A DNA stretch of 6,058 bases from Oscillospiraceae bacterium (GCA_017381835.1 JAFOBK010000217.1:1-6058), one strand, 5' to 3'; shown: positions 1 to 5,475, counted from the first letter of the stretch. A program made the numbers and translations. Notes: generated by a model not told the origin, from the letters alone.

Positions 1-1
1 A

Positions 2-56
2 TATTTACTTCGGTATAATCATCAAAAACTTGATGAAGAAAGATGATCAGTAAATA
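2..56. repeat. Imperfect inverted repeat downstream of the tetR gene
   Basis: TATTTACT at 2-9 is the exact reverse complement of AGTAAATA at 49-56, and ATCATC at 18-23 of GATGAT at 42-47. A competing small hairpin is TCATCAA (19-25) with TTGATGA (30-36). CGGTAT (11-16) also matches ATACCG (54-59), so several folds compete. It lies just beyond the 3' end of the minus-strand tetR gene. Neither strand shows a T-tract next to the stem, so I do not call it a terminator. It could be an operator for a gene outside the window or a 3' end structure. Confidence 0.4.
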
Positions 57-82
57 CCGGAATCTTCTGTTTTCTGTAGTAG

Positions 83-652
83 CTATTTGCATTGCCTCTC
101 TGGGAACAAAGGTTCAGTGAGCAACTGGAGCATATAGCCTACCATGACATCATCAGGGATTTGATAATTATTCCGATGCCAGACTTCCAATAAAGCCATA
201 GTTCCGTAGGCAGCAAATAGATTGCGCACCATGATTGGCGTGGGCATAAGATCTTGGCTAGCCTTTTCTGGGACCGGAGACATGTGGTGCATCGCGTGGT
301 GAACCATGGCAGAGTGAATACTACGATCCTGGAATAGCCTTATCAGGTCCGACTTGCTTTTCCAAAAGCGAAGCCAAGCAATCAGATATTCTTGCGGCGA
401 GGTGTCGATAGATATGCCCATTCTGGAAATATATTCAGTTTCCTCCTGGATGGTCTTTTCTAATATAAAATCAACTATATCGTCAATCCCGTCAAAGTAT
501 CGATAAAAACCCTTTCGGGGAATATCTGAGGCATGACTGATATCTGTAATCGTGATTTGCTTCAACGGAGTTGTTTTGGTTAACTTCAGAAACTGTTCTG
601 CAATATGCTTTTGCCGCAAGGCAGACCGTTTGTTTTTGCAGTGCTTATACAT
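83..652 (-). CDS. TetR/AcrR-family transcriptional regulator
   Basis: A 189-residue protein, normal for TetR-family repressors: dimeric DNA-binding proteins that usually release DNA on binding a small ligand. Residues about 15-65 form the N-terminal three-helix DNA-binding domain. The helix-turn-helix runs about 33-53 (ITITDIS, then IPRKGFYRYF), closely following the family pattern in which recognition helix 3 ends in an aromatic FYRYF-type segment. The rest is helical and should bind ligand and dimerise; it resembles the C-terminal domain of DhaS-like members, so the ligand cannot be guessed. An unusual cluster of five histidines lies between residues 113 and 123. The ATG at 650-652 has a good AAAGGA site 5 bases upstream. 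The gene is transcribed divergently from the symporter-glycosidase operon, and such neighbours are commonly controlled by the divergent regulator, so a sugar-responsive or autoregulatory role is inferred. Family call is firm; target and ligand are inference. Confidence 0.9.
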   Translation of the reverse strand: MYKHCKNKRSALRQKHIAEQFLKLTKTTPLKQITITDISHASDIPRKGFYRYFDGIDDIVDFILEKTIQEETEYISRMGISIDTSPQEYLIAWLRFWKSKSDLIRLFQDRSIHSAMVHHAMHHMSPVPEKASQDLMPTPIMVRNLFAAYGTMALLEVWHRNNYQIPDDVMVGYMLQLLTEPLFPERQCK

Positions 653-714
653 AGAAGTCCTTTCAATACTGTCGCATTTTACTCATATTTGGGTCTGTTT
701 TAGAATGTTGAGAA

Positions 715-743
715 AATATATAATGTTATTAGAAAACTGTCAC
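715..743 (-). promoter_or_regulatory. Probable sigma-A promoter of the tetR gene
   Basis: On the minus strand GTGACA (plus-strand 738-743) is followed, after exactly 17 bases, by TATATT (plus-strand 715-720). Five of six positions match the consensus in each box and the spacing is ideal. The predicted start is near 708, giving a leader of about 55 bases before the tetR ATG. The self-complementary CACATGTG (741-748) overlaps the -35 box and could be a second regulatory site, although 8-bp palindromes are common by chance. Confidence 0.55.
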
Positions 744-794
744 ATGTGGTTCACTTTATTATATCGAGAGGTAGCTACATTTGTCAATAAACAG

Positions 795-803
795 TGTGAT
801 AAT
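795..803 (+). promoter_or_regulatory. Candidate extended -10 for the symporter-glycosidase operon
   Basis: TGTGATAAT at 795-803 fits an extended -10 (TG, one base, then a near-consensus hexamer GATAAT). No good -35 box lies 16-18 bases upstream, which is tolerable for extended -10 promoters. Transcription would begin near 810, inside the inverted repeat at 803-817, giving a leader of about 30 bases. TATAAT at 719-724 is an alternative -10 but also lacks a good -35. Confidence 0.35.
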
Positions 804-817
804 CAGGCATAGCCTGA
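803..817. promoter_or_regulatory. 15-bp inverted repeat, candidate TetR operator
   Basis: TCAGGC (803-808) and GCCTGA (812-817) are perfect 6-bp arms around the centre ATA. It is the best palindrome in the 188-bp divergent intergenic region, has the size and symmetry typical of TetR-family operators, and sits on the edge of the candidate -10 and the expected transcription start of the operon, where a bound repressor would block initiation. It lies 7 bases upstream of the symporter ribosome site, so an mRNA hairpin is an alternative role. Function is inferred from position and symmetry. Confidence 0.5.
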
Positions 818-840
818 AAAATAAGGGAGGATAACCAATT

Positions 841-2244
841 ATGGCAAAACAACCGCAACTAGACAAAAATGGATTTCGAAAATTTGGCATGCTAGATAAG
901 ATTTCTTATGCAGCCGGCGACTTTGGCTGCAATATGAGCTTTGCTTTGGCAGGCACCTATTTTACGCTGTTCTGGACTCAATATATGAAAATTGATTCGT
1001 TGGTGTTTGCTGCTCTGCTTATTGTCTTGAAGGTTTGGGATGCCATCAACGATCCTTTGATCGGAAGTTTGATGGATTCGAGCACGAAACAGTATAAGCT
1101 GGGCAAATTTAAGCATTTCATCTCCATTGGTTCTGTGGGCTTGATGATTGCTGCTGCGCTTTGTTTTCTGCCGATCCAGGGCGCACCGATGATTGCGAAG
1201 TATATCGTTTGCATGCTGGGATATGTTGCTTGGGATGCTTGCTATACAGTCGTCAATGTTCCTTACGGGTCTATGCTGAGTGTGATTTCGTCCAATGCCG
1301 GTGACCGCGCACAGCTGGGCGCATGGCGTACGCTTGGCTCCCTGGCGGCCAGCCTTCCCACCGGTATGATTCTGCCGGTTCTGCTGTACGATGAAAACAA
1401 TGATATTATGGGTGGCCGTCTGTTTGTTGCTGCATTGATCATGGGTGTCATCGGTCTGCTGGCTTTCCGCTTCATGATCAAAACTACGGTCGAACGTGTG
1501 CATGTTGCCCCTAGAGGAGAAGAAACGCCTAAGTTTAATTTCTTGGAATCCATCAAAGATTTTATGCACAACCGCGCTGCGCTGGGTGCGACAATCTTCC
1601 CTCTTGGTATGTTGCTGGGTACTGCTGGTGCAGCCACCGCTACTCAAGTTATGTTTCAGGCATACTTCAAGAACGCACAGATATCCGGTGCTATGGGTTT
1701 GATTACTCTTTTCCCGATGATTCTCTTCATTCCTTTTACCCGCAAAATTACCGAAAAGTGGGGTAAAAAAGAAGGAGCCTCCTTTGGTCTTGTATTCAGC
1801 ATGCTCGCTTGTACACTGATGCTGATCATTCCGATTCCTGCCAACGGAACTGGCATCGCTATCTACATGCTGTTGCAATTGATGAATGGTCTGGGTCAGG
1901 GTATAGCTATGTGTGTTGGCAATGCCATGATGGCAGATGCTATTGATTACCACGAGTGGAAAACCGGCAAGCGTGAAGAGGGCATGACCTATGCGCTGCA
2001 TTCTTTCTTCCGGAAGCTCGTTCAGGGCATCGGACCCTCCATTTGCCTGGTTCTGATGGTCATGCTGGGCTACGACGAAGCGCTCGGTGCTGCGCAGCCT
2101 GATGCCGTTGCAGCCAACATGCGCTATCTGGTGGCAGGCATCTATTTTGTCGGTTCCATCATTATGTTTGTTGGTACCAAGTTCATCTATAATCTGGACA
2201 AGAAGACCCTGGAGCAGATGCAGAAGGAACTGGGCCGCGGTTAA
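841..2244 (+). CDS. GPH-family (MelB-like) glycoside:cation symporter
   Basis: A 467-residue polytopic membrane protein of the glycoside-pentoside-hexuronide:cation symporter family (MelB, LacS, XynB, UidB; major facilitator fold, 12 helices), of usual family length without a C-terminal EIIA domain. Family marks seen: the opening segment YAAGDFG (23-29); helix II motif WDAINDPLIG (66-75), whose D67 and D71 match the cation-site aspartates of MelB; the loop YKLGKFK (85-91); VNVPYGSM (138-145) in helix IV; EKWGKKEG in a mid-protein cytoplasmic loop; and, in the C-terminal half, DAIDYHEWKTG followed by EEGMTYALHSFFRK. It should import a small glycoside using H+ or Na+. The position of the MelB helix IV aspartate is N139, as I recall for many Gram-positive members, so the coupling ion may differ. 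The ATG follows GGGAGG by 10 bases. Tandem stop codons and an 18-bp gap lead into the glycosidase gene. Family is firm; substrate is unknown. Confidence 0.93.
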   Translation: MAKQPQLDKNGFRKFGMLDKISYAAGDFGCNMSFALAGTYFTLFWTQYMKIDSLVFAALLIVLKVWDAINDPLIGSLMDSSTKQYKLGKFKHFISIGSVGLMIAAALCFLPIQGAPMIAKYIVCMLGYVAWDACYTVVNVPYGSMLSVISSNAGDRAQLGAWRTLGSLAASLPTGMILPVLLYDENNDIMGGRLFVAALIMGVIGLLAFRFMIKTTVERVHVAPRGEETPKFNFLESIKDFMHNRAALGATIFPLGMLLGTAGAATATQVMFQAYFKNAQISGAMGLITLFPMILFIPFTRKITEKWGKKEGASFGLVFSMLACTLMLIIPIPANGTGIAIYMLLQLMNGLGQGIAMCVGNAMMADAIDYHEWKTGKREEGMTYALHSFFRKLVQGIGPSICLVLMVMLGYDEALGAAQPDAVAANMRYLVAGIYFVGSIIMFVGTKFIYNLDKKTLEQMQKELGRG

Positions 2245-2262
2245 TAAACGGAGGATCTGAAT

Positions 2263-4038
2263 ATGGTTGATTTACGCGCAAAACCCTATTGTCTTACGGA
2301 TACTGATATTGCATGGGTGGAGCAGACCATTGCAGCGATGACAGATGAAGAAAAGGTTGGCCAGTTGTTCTTTGACCATAGCGGTAAGGCCAGTGATGAA
2401 CAATTGCGTGAAATGGTACGAAAGTACCATCTGGGCGGCTATCGATACAACTCTATTCCTTCTGCCCAGGTGCAGCATCAGGTTCGAGTTTTGCAGGAAA
2501 ATTCCCGAATCCCTATGTTTGTTGCCTGTAACACCGAAACGGGCGGTAACGGATCCGGCGCAGACGGAACCTATATCGGAAGTGGAATTAAGATTGGTGC
2601 CACCCGCAAAACAGAGTATGCATATATGCTTGGTCGTATGGCAAATGAAGAAGCGGCGGCCATGGGCAACAATATGACGTTTGCTCCCGTATGCGACATT
2701 TTCTATAACTGGCAGAACACAGAGGTTGTTTCCCGATGCTTTGGCAATGATCCCCAGCGGGTCGCAGAAATGAGCAAGGCATACATGGACGGTGTCCATG
2801 CTCTGGATGGTTATGCCAGCGTCGCCAAGCATTTCCCCGGCAACGGACAGGATTTCCGGGATGCCCACACCTCCAGTAACATCAATGAGTTTACCTGCGA
2901 TCAGTGGATGGATACTTACGGAATGGTCTACAAAACGTTGATCGACGGTGGCATCGACGGTATTATGGCCGGTCACATTATGATGCCCAAGTATATGCGG
3001 GAGATAAAACCCGGCATTTCCGATGATGAGATGCTTCCTGCTACCTTATGCCCGGAGATTATGACGGGCCTGCTCCGGGACGAGTTAGGTTTTAACGGTA
3101 TGGTCGTTACCGATGCATCTCATATGGTGGGCATGACCAACCGATTGTCCCACGAGGAAACGGTTGTTGCTTCCATCAACGCTGGTTGCGATATGTACCT
3201 GTTTTTCAACGAACCGGATGAAGACTTTGGAATTATGCTCGATGCTTACCGTTCCGGCAAAATCAGCGAATCCCGTATGAATGAAGCATTGACCCGAATT
3301 CTTGGTTTAAAAGCAAAGATGGGCCTCCACAAAAAAATCCCTGCGCAGATTGTTCCCGCCCCTGAAGTGCTGCAGGAGTATCTCGGAAAGCAGGAATACA
3401 AGAACGCTGCCGCAGCCATTGCTGCCGATGCCATCACACTAGTCAAGTATAAGGATGCGGATGTTCTGCCTATGACTCCTGAGAAATACAAGAGAATTAT
3501 GATCGTGTATGTCAAAGGTGCAGAAAGCCCGATGACGCAGCTGATGAAAGTTGCCATGGGTATGGCCGCTATGCAGACACCTGCCGATATTCTTTGTGCA
3601 AAGCTGCGGGAAAAGGGTTTTGATGCGTTCATTTACGAAAGTCCGTTGGATAAGATTCAGAAAGCTGCCCGAGAAGGAAAGAAGCTGGATTTTATCGATG
3701 CGTACCACGCAGGAAAGGCATCCATTCAGGAATTCAAAGAACAGCAGGATCTTGTGATTTCTCTGTTCGATGTCATGTCCGGCCGCCCGGTATTCGGCAT
3801 GAGTAAGGGTGGCGGTGAAATTCCTTGGTATGTTCATGACGTTCCTACCATCGCCATCAGTGTCAACACGCCTACCATGTTGCCGGATATTCCGACAGTC
3901 CGTACCTACATCAATGCCTATGATGCTCGTCCGTACACTATGGATGCGCTGATTAATAACCTGATGTCTGGGCCCGATGCATTTAGGGGTCAGGATCCCA
4001 TCGATAGCTTCTGCGGCTTGTGGGATACCCGAATCTGA
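2263..4038 (+). CDS. Cytoplasmic glycoside hydrolase family 3, NagZ-like subgroup
   Basis: A 591-residue protein with no signal peptide, so expected to act in the cytoplasm on a glycoside brought in by the symporter upstream. Residues about 25-355 form the GH3 (beta/alpha)8 barrel: the start MTDEEKVGQLFF (26-37); KHFPGNG (189-195) followed by D200-A-H202, the Asp-His dyad on the mobile loop that supplies the general acid/base in NagZ-type beta-N-acetylhexosaminidases; and MVVTDASHMVG (280-290), whose D284 is the predicted nucleophile. Residues about 375-591 form an alpha/beta C-terminal domain as in two-domain Gram-positive members. The loop reads KHFPGNGQDFRDAH rather than the classic KHFPGHGxxxxDSH of peptidoglycan-recycling NagZ, so the substrate may differ. 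The His dyad still favours an N-acetylhexosaminide-type reaction over a beta-glucosidase, and some GH3 enzymes of this type are reported to be phosphorylases. The ATG is preceded by GGAGG at 8 bases. Family and catalytic residues are confident; substrate is inferred. Confidence 0.9.
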   Translation: MVDLRAKPYCLTDTDIAWVEQTIAAMTDEEKVGQLFFDHSGKASDEQLREMVRKYHLGGYRYNSIPSAQVQHQVRVLQENSRIPMFVACNTETGGNGSGADGTYIGSGIKIGATRKTEYAYMLGRMANEEAAAMGNNMTFAPVCDIFYNWQNTEVVSRCFGNDPQRVAEMSKAYMDGVHALDGYASVAKHFPGNGQDFRDAHTSSNINEFTCDQWMDTYGMVYKTLIDGGIDGIMAGHIMMPKYMREIKPGISDDEMLPATLCPEIMTGLLRDELGFNGMVVTDASHMVGMTNRLSHEETVVASINAGCDMYLFFNEPDEDFGIMLDAYRSGKISESRMNEALTRILGLKAKMGLHKKIPAQIVPAPEVLQEYLGKQEYKNAAAAIAADAITLVKYKDADVLPMTPEKYKRIMIVYVKGAESPMTQLMKVAMGMAAMQTPADILCAKLREKGFDAFIYESPLDKIQKAAREGKKLDFIDAYHAGKASIQEFKEQQDLVISLFDVMSGRPVFGMSKGGGEIPWYVHDVPTIAISVNTPTMLPDIPTVRTYINAYDARPYTMDALINNLMSGPDAFRGQDPIDSFCGLWDTRI

Positions 4039-4060
4039 CAAATCCCAAATCAAGGACGAA

Positions 4061-4088
4061 GCAGGAGGTCTGAAAGCCTCCTGCTTTT
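4061..4088 (+). terminator. Intrinsic terminator of the symporter-glycosidase operon
   Basis: GCAGGAGG (4061-4068) pairs perfectly with CCTCCTGC (4077-4084) around an 8-base loop, followed directly by TTTT. It begins 22 bases after the glycosidase stop codon. The reverse strand has no comparable T-tract, so it acts mainly on rightward transcripts. Confidence 0.88.
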
Positions 4089-4163
4089 CATATTACGCAC
4101 AGTTCCTATCTGCTAACGCACACGACAACTTAAACGATCGCTATGCAAATATAAAACAGCCGC

Positions 4164-4178
4164 GCCACAGCCTGTGGC
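4164..4178. repeat. Short perfect palindrome (hairpin)
   Basis: GCCACAG (4164-4170) and CTGTGGC (4172-4178) are exact reverse complements around one C. As RNA it would fold as six pairs with a three-base loop. There is no T-tract on the plus strand. On the minus strand GCGGCTGTTTT follows after a few bases, so it might act as a weak backup terminator for leftward transcripts. Confidence 0.5.
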
Positions 4179-4264
4179 ACATGAGCAAAAGCTGCCTTCT
4201 GTTACCGCCAGACAGCACCAGCCGATACCGACGGGCAACAACTAACAAAACGAAAGAAACAAAT

Positions 4265-4322
4265 AAATCCCTCCTGCGGTGCTGGTCAAGGCAGCCGGGG
4301 GATAACTATTTTGGAGGGATTT
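4265..4322 (-). terminator. Large-loop stem, possible terminator for the minus-strand unit
   Basis: AAATCCCTCC (4265-4274) and GGAGGGATTT (4313-4322) are perfect 10-bp complements. The 38-base loop can itself form a small GCTG/CAGC hairpin. Read on the minus strand the stem is followed by a T-rich run (about 4240-4264), as expected for the 3' end of the transcript from the two small genes at 4433-4995. The long loop is atypical for an intrinsic terminator, so a structured RNA or a protein-binding repeat is also possible. Confidence 0.4.
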
Positions 4323-4432
4323 TGCGTGGTGCTCCTCTATTGGCTCACACAGAGAAAAGTAGTCCGCCAGAAATCATTTCCCTTCTTCCTGAGAGACTGC
4401 TTATGTATTTATTATGTACTTTTTTGATATCT

Positions 4433-4726
4433 TCAACTTCTGGATATTCTTATTAAGACAGCATGCGCAAGTCCAATGCAGTTGACAACAAGTCTACCAA
4501 ACTGCGGAATAAGTAATATACCAAATCCAACTGCAAGTATTTTTATCAAATACTCCCTGCCCCCCAAACTAGTAGCAAAGCCTATGGTTGCCAGCGCAAA
4601 AATCGTTCCAGCGATGAGTCTGCACAGTATCCCAGAATATTGGACGATATACATCCCACACCATTCCAGAATCTGTAGGACAATCAATACCGGAAGTACT
4701 GCCAATCGAATCAGCCATCTGATCAT
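4433..4726 (-). CDS. Small integral membrane protein of unknown function
   Basis: A 97-residue, strongly hydrophobic protein with probably three transmembrane segments (about 4-24, 33-53 and 60-82), a basic start (MIRWLIR) and a short basic tail (IRISRS). I recognise no catalytic motif. From memory it resembles the small membrane proteins of about 90-100 residues carried on Tn1549-like conjugative elements of Clostridia; this is unverified. Its ATG shares one base with the TAA stop of the DUF6809-like gene upstream (ATAATG), and AAGGTGAA just before that supplies a ribosome site, so the two are almost certainly translated from one mRNA and may act together. The overlap with a preceding gene of recognisable type and the membrane-protein composition support it as a real gene. 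Function is unknown. Confidence 0.7.
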   Translation of the reverse strand: MIRWLIRLAVLPVLIVLQILEWCGMYIVQYSGILCRLIAGTIFALATIGFATSLGGREYLIKILAVGFGILLIPQFGRLVVNCIGLAHAVLIRISRS

Positions 4727-4995
4727 TATGATTCACCTTCCAATACATCCAGCATCATCCTGGCACCCAGGCGGAAGCTGTTCTGAAATAGCAGACACTC
4801 TGCCATAACCTGATACTCCCTAACGCAGTCTGCGTATTTAGTGAACAATTCTTTCTGGGCATCTGTCATAGTAGCCAGCAATTTATCTTCATTCCGACTG
4901 ATGAGTTGGAGCAATTCCTTGTATTCCTTGCTGGGCGAAGTGTCGTATTCCGCAGGTTCGATGTTTCCGTACCAAAATTCTTCCAAGATGTTCAC
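4726..4995 (-). CDS. DUF6809-like small protein, GTG start
   Basis: An 89-residue soluble, acidic, helix-rich protein. The pattern MNILEEFWYGNI (1-12), KEYKELLQLISRNEDKLL (23-40), a central LFTKYADC segment (50-57) and the ending SFRLGARMMLDVL (73-85) matches the DUF6809 family widespread in Clostridia, whose function is unknown and which often sits in mobile or accessory regions. The start is GTG (4993-4995): AAAGGAGG lies 7 bases upstream, and an overlapping ATG at 4995-4997 reads straight into TGA, so GTG is the only sensible start. It is the first gene of a two-gene unit with a small membrane protein and has its own promoter. Family assignment is from memory of the conserved ends; no function can be given. 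Confidence 0.82.
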   Translation of the reverse strand: MNILEEFWYGNIEPAEYDTSPSKEYKELLQLISRNEDKLLATMTDAQKELFTKYADCVREYQVMAECLLFQNSFRLGARMMLDVLEGES

Positions 4996-5019
4996 ATTGA
5001 TTCCTCCTTTGCTACAATC

Positions 5020-5048
5020 ATTGTATCGGAAGAAAACCTAATAGTCGA
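5020..5048 (-). promoter_or_regulatory. Probable promoter of the DUF6809-like/membrane protein unit
   Basis: On the minus strand TCGACT (plus-strand 5043-5048) and TACAAT (plus-strand 5020-5025) are separated by exactly 17 bases, matching 4 of 6 and 5 of 6 positions of the sigma-A consensus. Transcription would start near 5013, only a few bases before the AAAGGAGG ribosome site, giving a very short leader. It lies immediately after the terminator at 5070-5100, which isolates this unit from the sigK fragment upstream. Confidence 0.55.
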
Positions 5049-5069
5049 ATGTACGGCAAAAAAGAAACA

Positions 5070-5100
5070 GGCCCGGTTTGCCTGAATGGCAAACCGGGCC
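5070..5100 (-). terminator. Strong intrinsic terminator downstream of the sigK fragment
   Basis: A perfect 13-bp GC-rich stem (5070-5082 with 5088-5100, GGCCCGGTTTGCC and its complement) around a 5-base loop. On the minus strand it is followed by TGTTTCTTTTTT, a good T-tract. It stops leftward transcripts from the sigK fragment 113 bases after its stop codon. Confidence 0.85.
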
Positions 5101-5213
5101 ACAAATTGTCCACTCATGCAATCAGCATGGCTGTATAGCAGATTTTCGCATGTCGGTTATAGTCAGAGGACAAAATCTCACCGAGTGTCCTCCACAGAAA
5201 GTTTCCGCGCGCA

Positions 5214-5444
5214 TCAATACTTCTTCATAATGTGTGCCACCAGCCGGAGGTTTCGTTCGATCAGGATATTTCTTGCTTCCAGATTTCCTTCCCTGGCCTG
5301 CTGCAGATACTCCCGCTCCTCTTTTTCCGACAGCGGTCTGGGAAAGGATCCGGTATTGAGCTGCAGGGAATACAGCAACGTCCCCAGCATCAGCCATGTG
5401 GTTGTCAGCATGACAATCACCTCCGCTGTTACTGTATTCGCCAT
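5214..5444 (-). pseudogene. sigK: N-terminal fragment of sporulation sigma factor SigK
   Basis: Seventy-six codons that match the start of pro-sigma-K, the mother-cell late sporulation sigma factor. Residues about 8-26 are hydrophobic, fitting the membrane-bound pro-sequence that SpoIVFB removes. SFPRPLSEKEEREYL (33-47), then EARNILIERNLRLVAHIMKKY (56-76) is the highly conserved start of region 2, distinguishing SigK from SigE. The frame then hits TGA. Full SigK is about 230 residues, so the core-binding remainder, the -10 recognition part and all of region 4 are missing, and no frame downstream to the terminator restores them. The start is ATG 5442-5444 with AAAGGA 6 bases upstream; a longer frame from 5489 starts inside the preceding gene's terminator and is rejected. 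It is either one half of a split sigK that is rejoined by excision of an element, as with skin, or a dead fragment. Confidence 0.85.
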
Positions 5445-5475
5445 TGCCCGTCCTTTTTCCTTAGCCACCCATAAC

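Larger units (their letters stand above)
4089..4432. other. Gene-poor region rich in inverted repeats
   Basis: I see no convincing protein gene here on either strand. Frames are short, lack a start with a ribosome site, and run into structured DNA. The stretch holds a tight palindrome (4164-4178), a long-range stem (4265-4274 with 4313-4322) and, on the minus strand, an open stretch without a start (4345-4449) that may be the tail of a decayed gene. The density of palindromes resembles intergenic DNA of clostridial conjugative elements as I remember it, but that comparison is unverified. Confidence 0.5.

Noticed and set aside
771..778. GTAGCTAC palindrome
   Set aside because: An 8-bp palindrome without extended arms is expected by chance in a few kilobases; not called as an operator.
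552..812. Plus-strand 86-residue open frame over the divergent intergenic region
   Set aside because: It overlaps the tetR start and the promoters of both divergent units and has no ribosome site.
892..2001. Long minus-strand open frame opposite the symporter gene
   Set aside because: It is antisense to a well-supported membrane protein, has a composition full of His, Gln, Arg and Cys typical of shadow frames, and resembles no family.
2272..2976. Minus-strand open frame opposite the glycosidase start
   Set aside because: Antisense to a GH3 gene with clear catalytic motifs; no ribosome site or recognisable domain.
3439..4053. Minus-strand open frame opposite the glycosidase end
   Set aside because: Shadow of the GH3 C-terminal domain; low-quality composition and no sensible start.
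4143..4309. Minus-strand open stretches of about 55 codons in the gene-poor region
   Set aside because: No start with a ribosome site, Cys- and Arg-rich translation, and the DNA is dominated by palindromes; more likely non-coding.
3977..4456. Plus-strand open frame running through the operon terminator
   Set aside because: It overlaps the GH3 end, crosses the strong terminator at 4061-4088 and spans several palindromes; the protein looks random.
5122..5397. Minus-strand open frame overlapping the sigK fragment in another frame
   Set aside because: It shares DNA with the conserved SigK frame and has no homology; it covers the DNA after the sigK stop only by chance. I checked it as a possible frameshifted sigK continuation and saw no SigK motifs.
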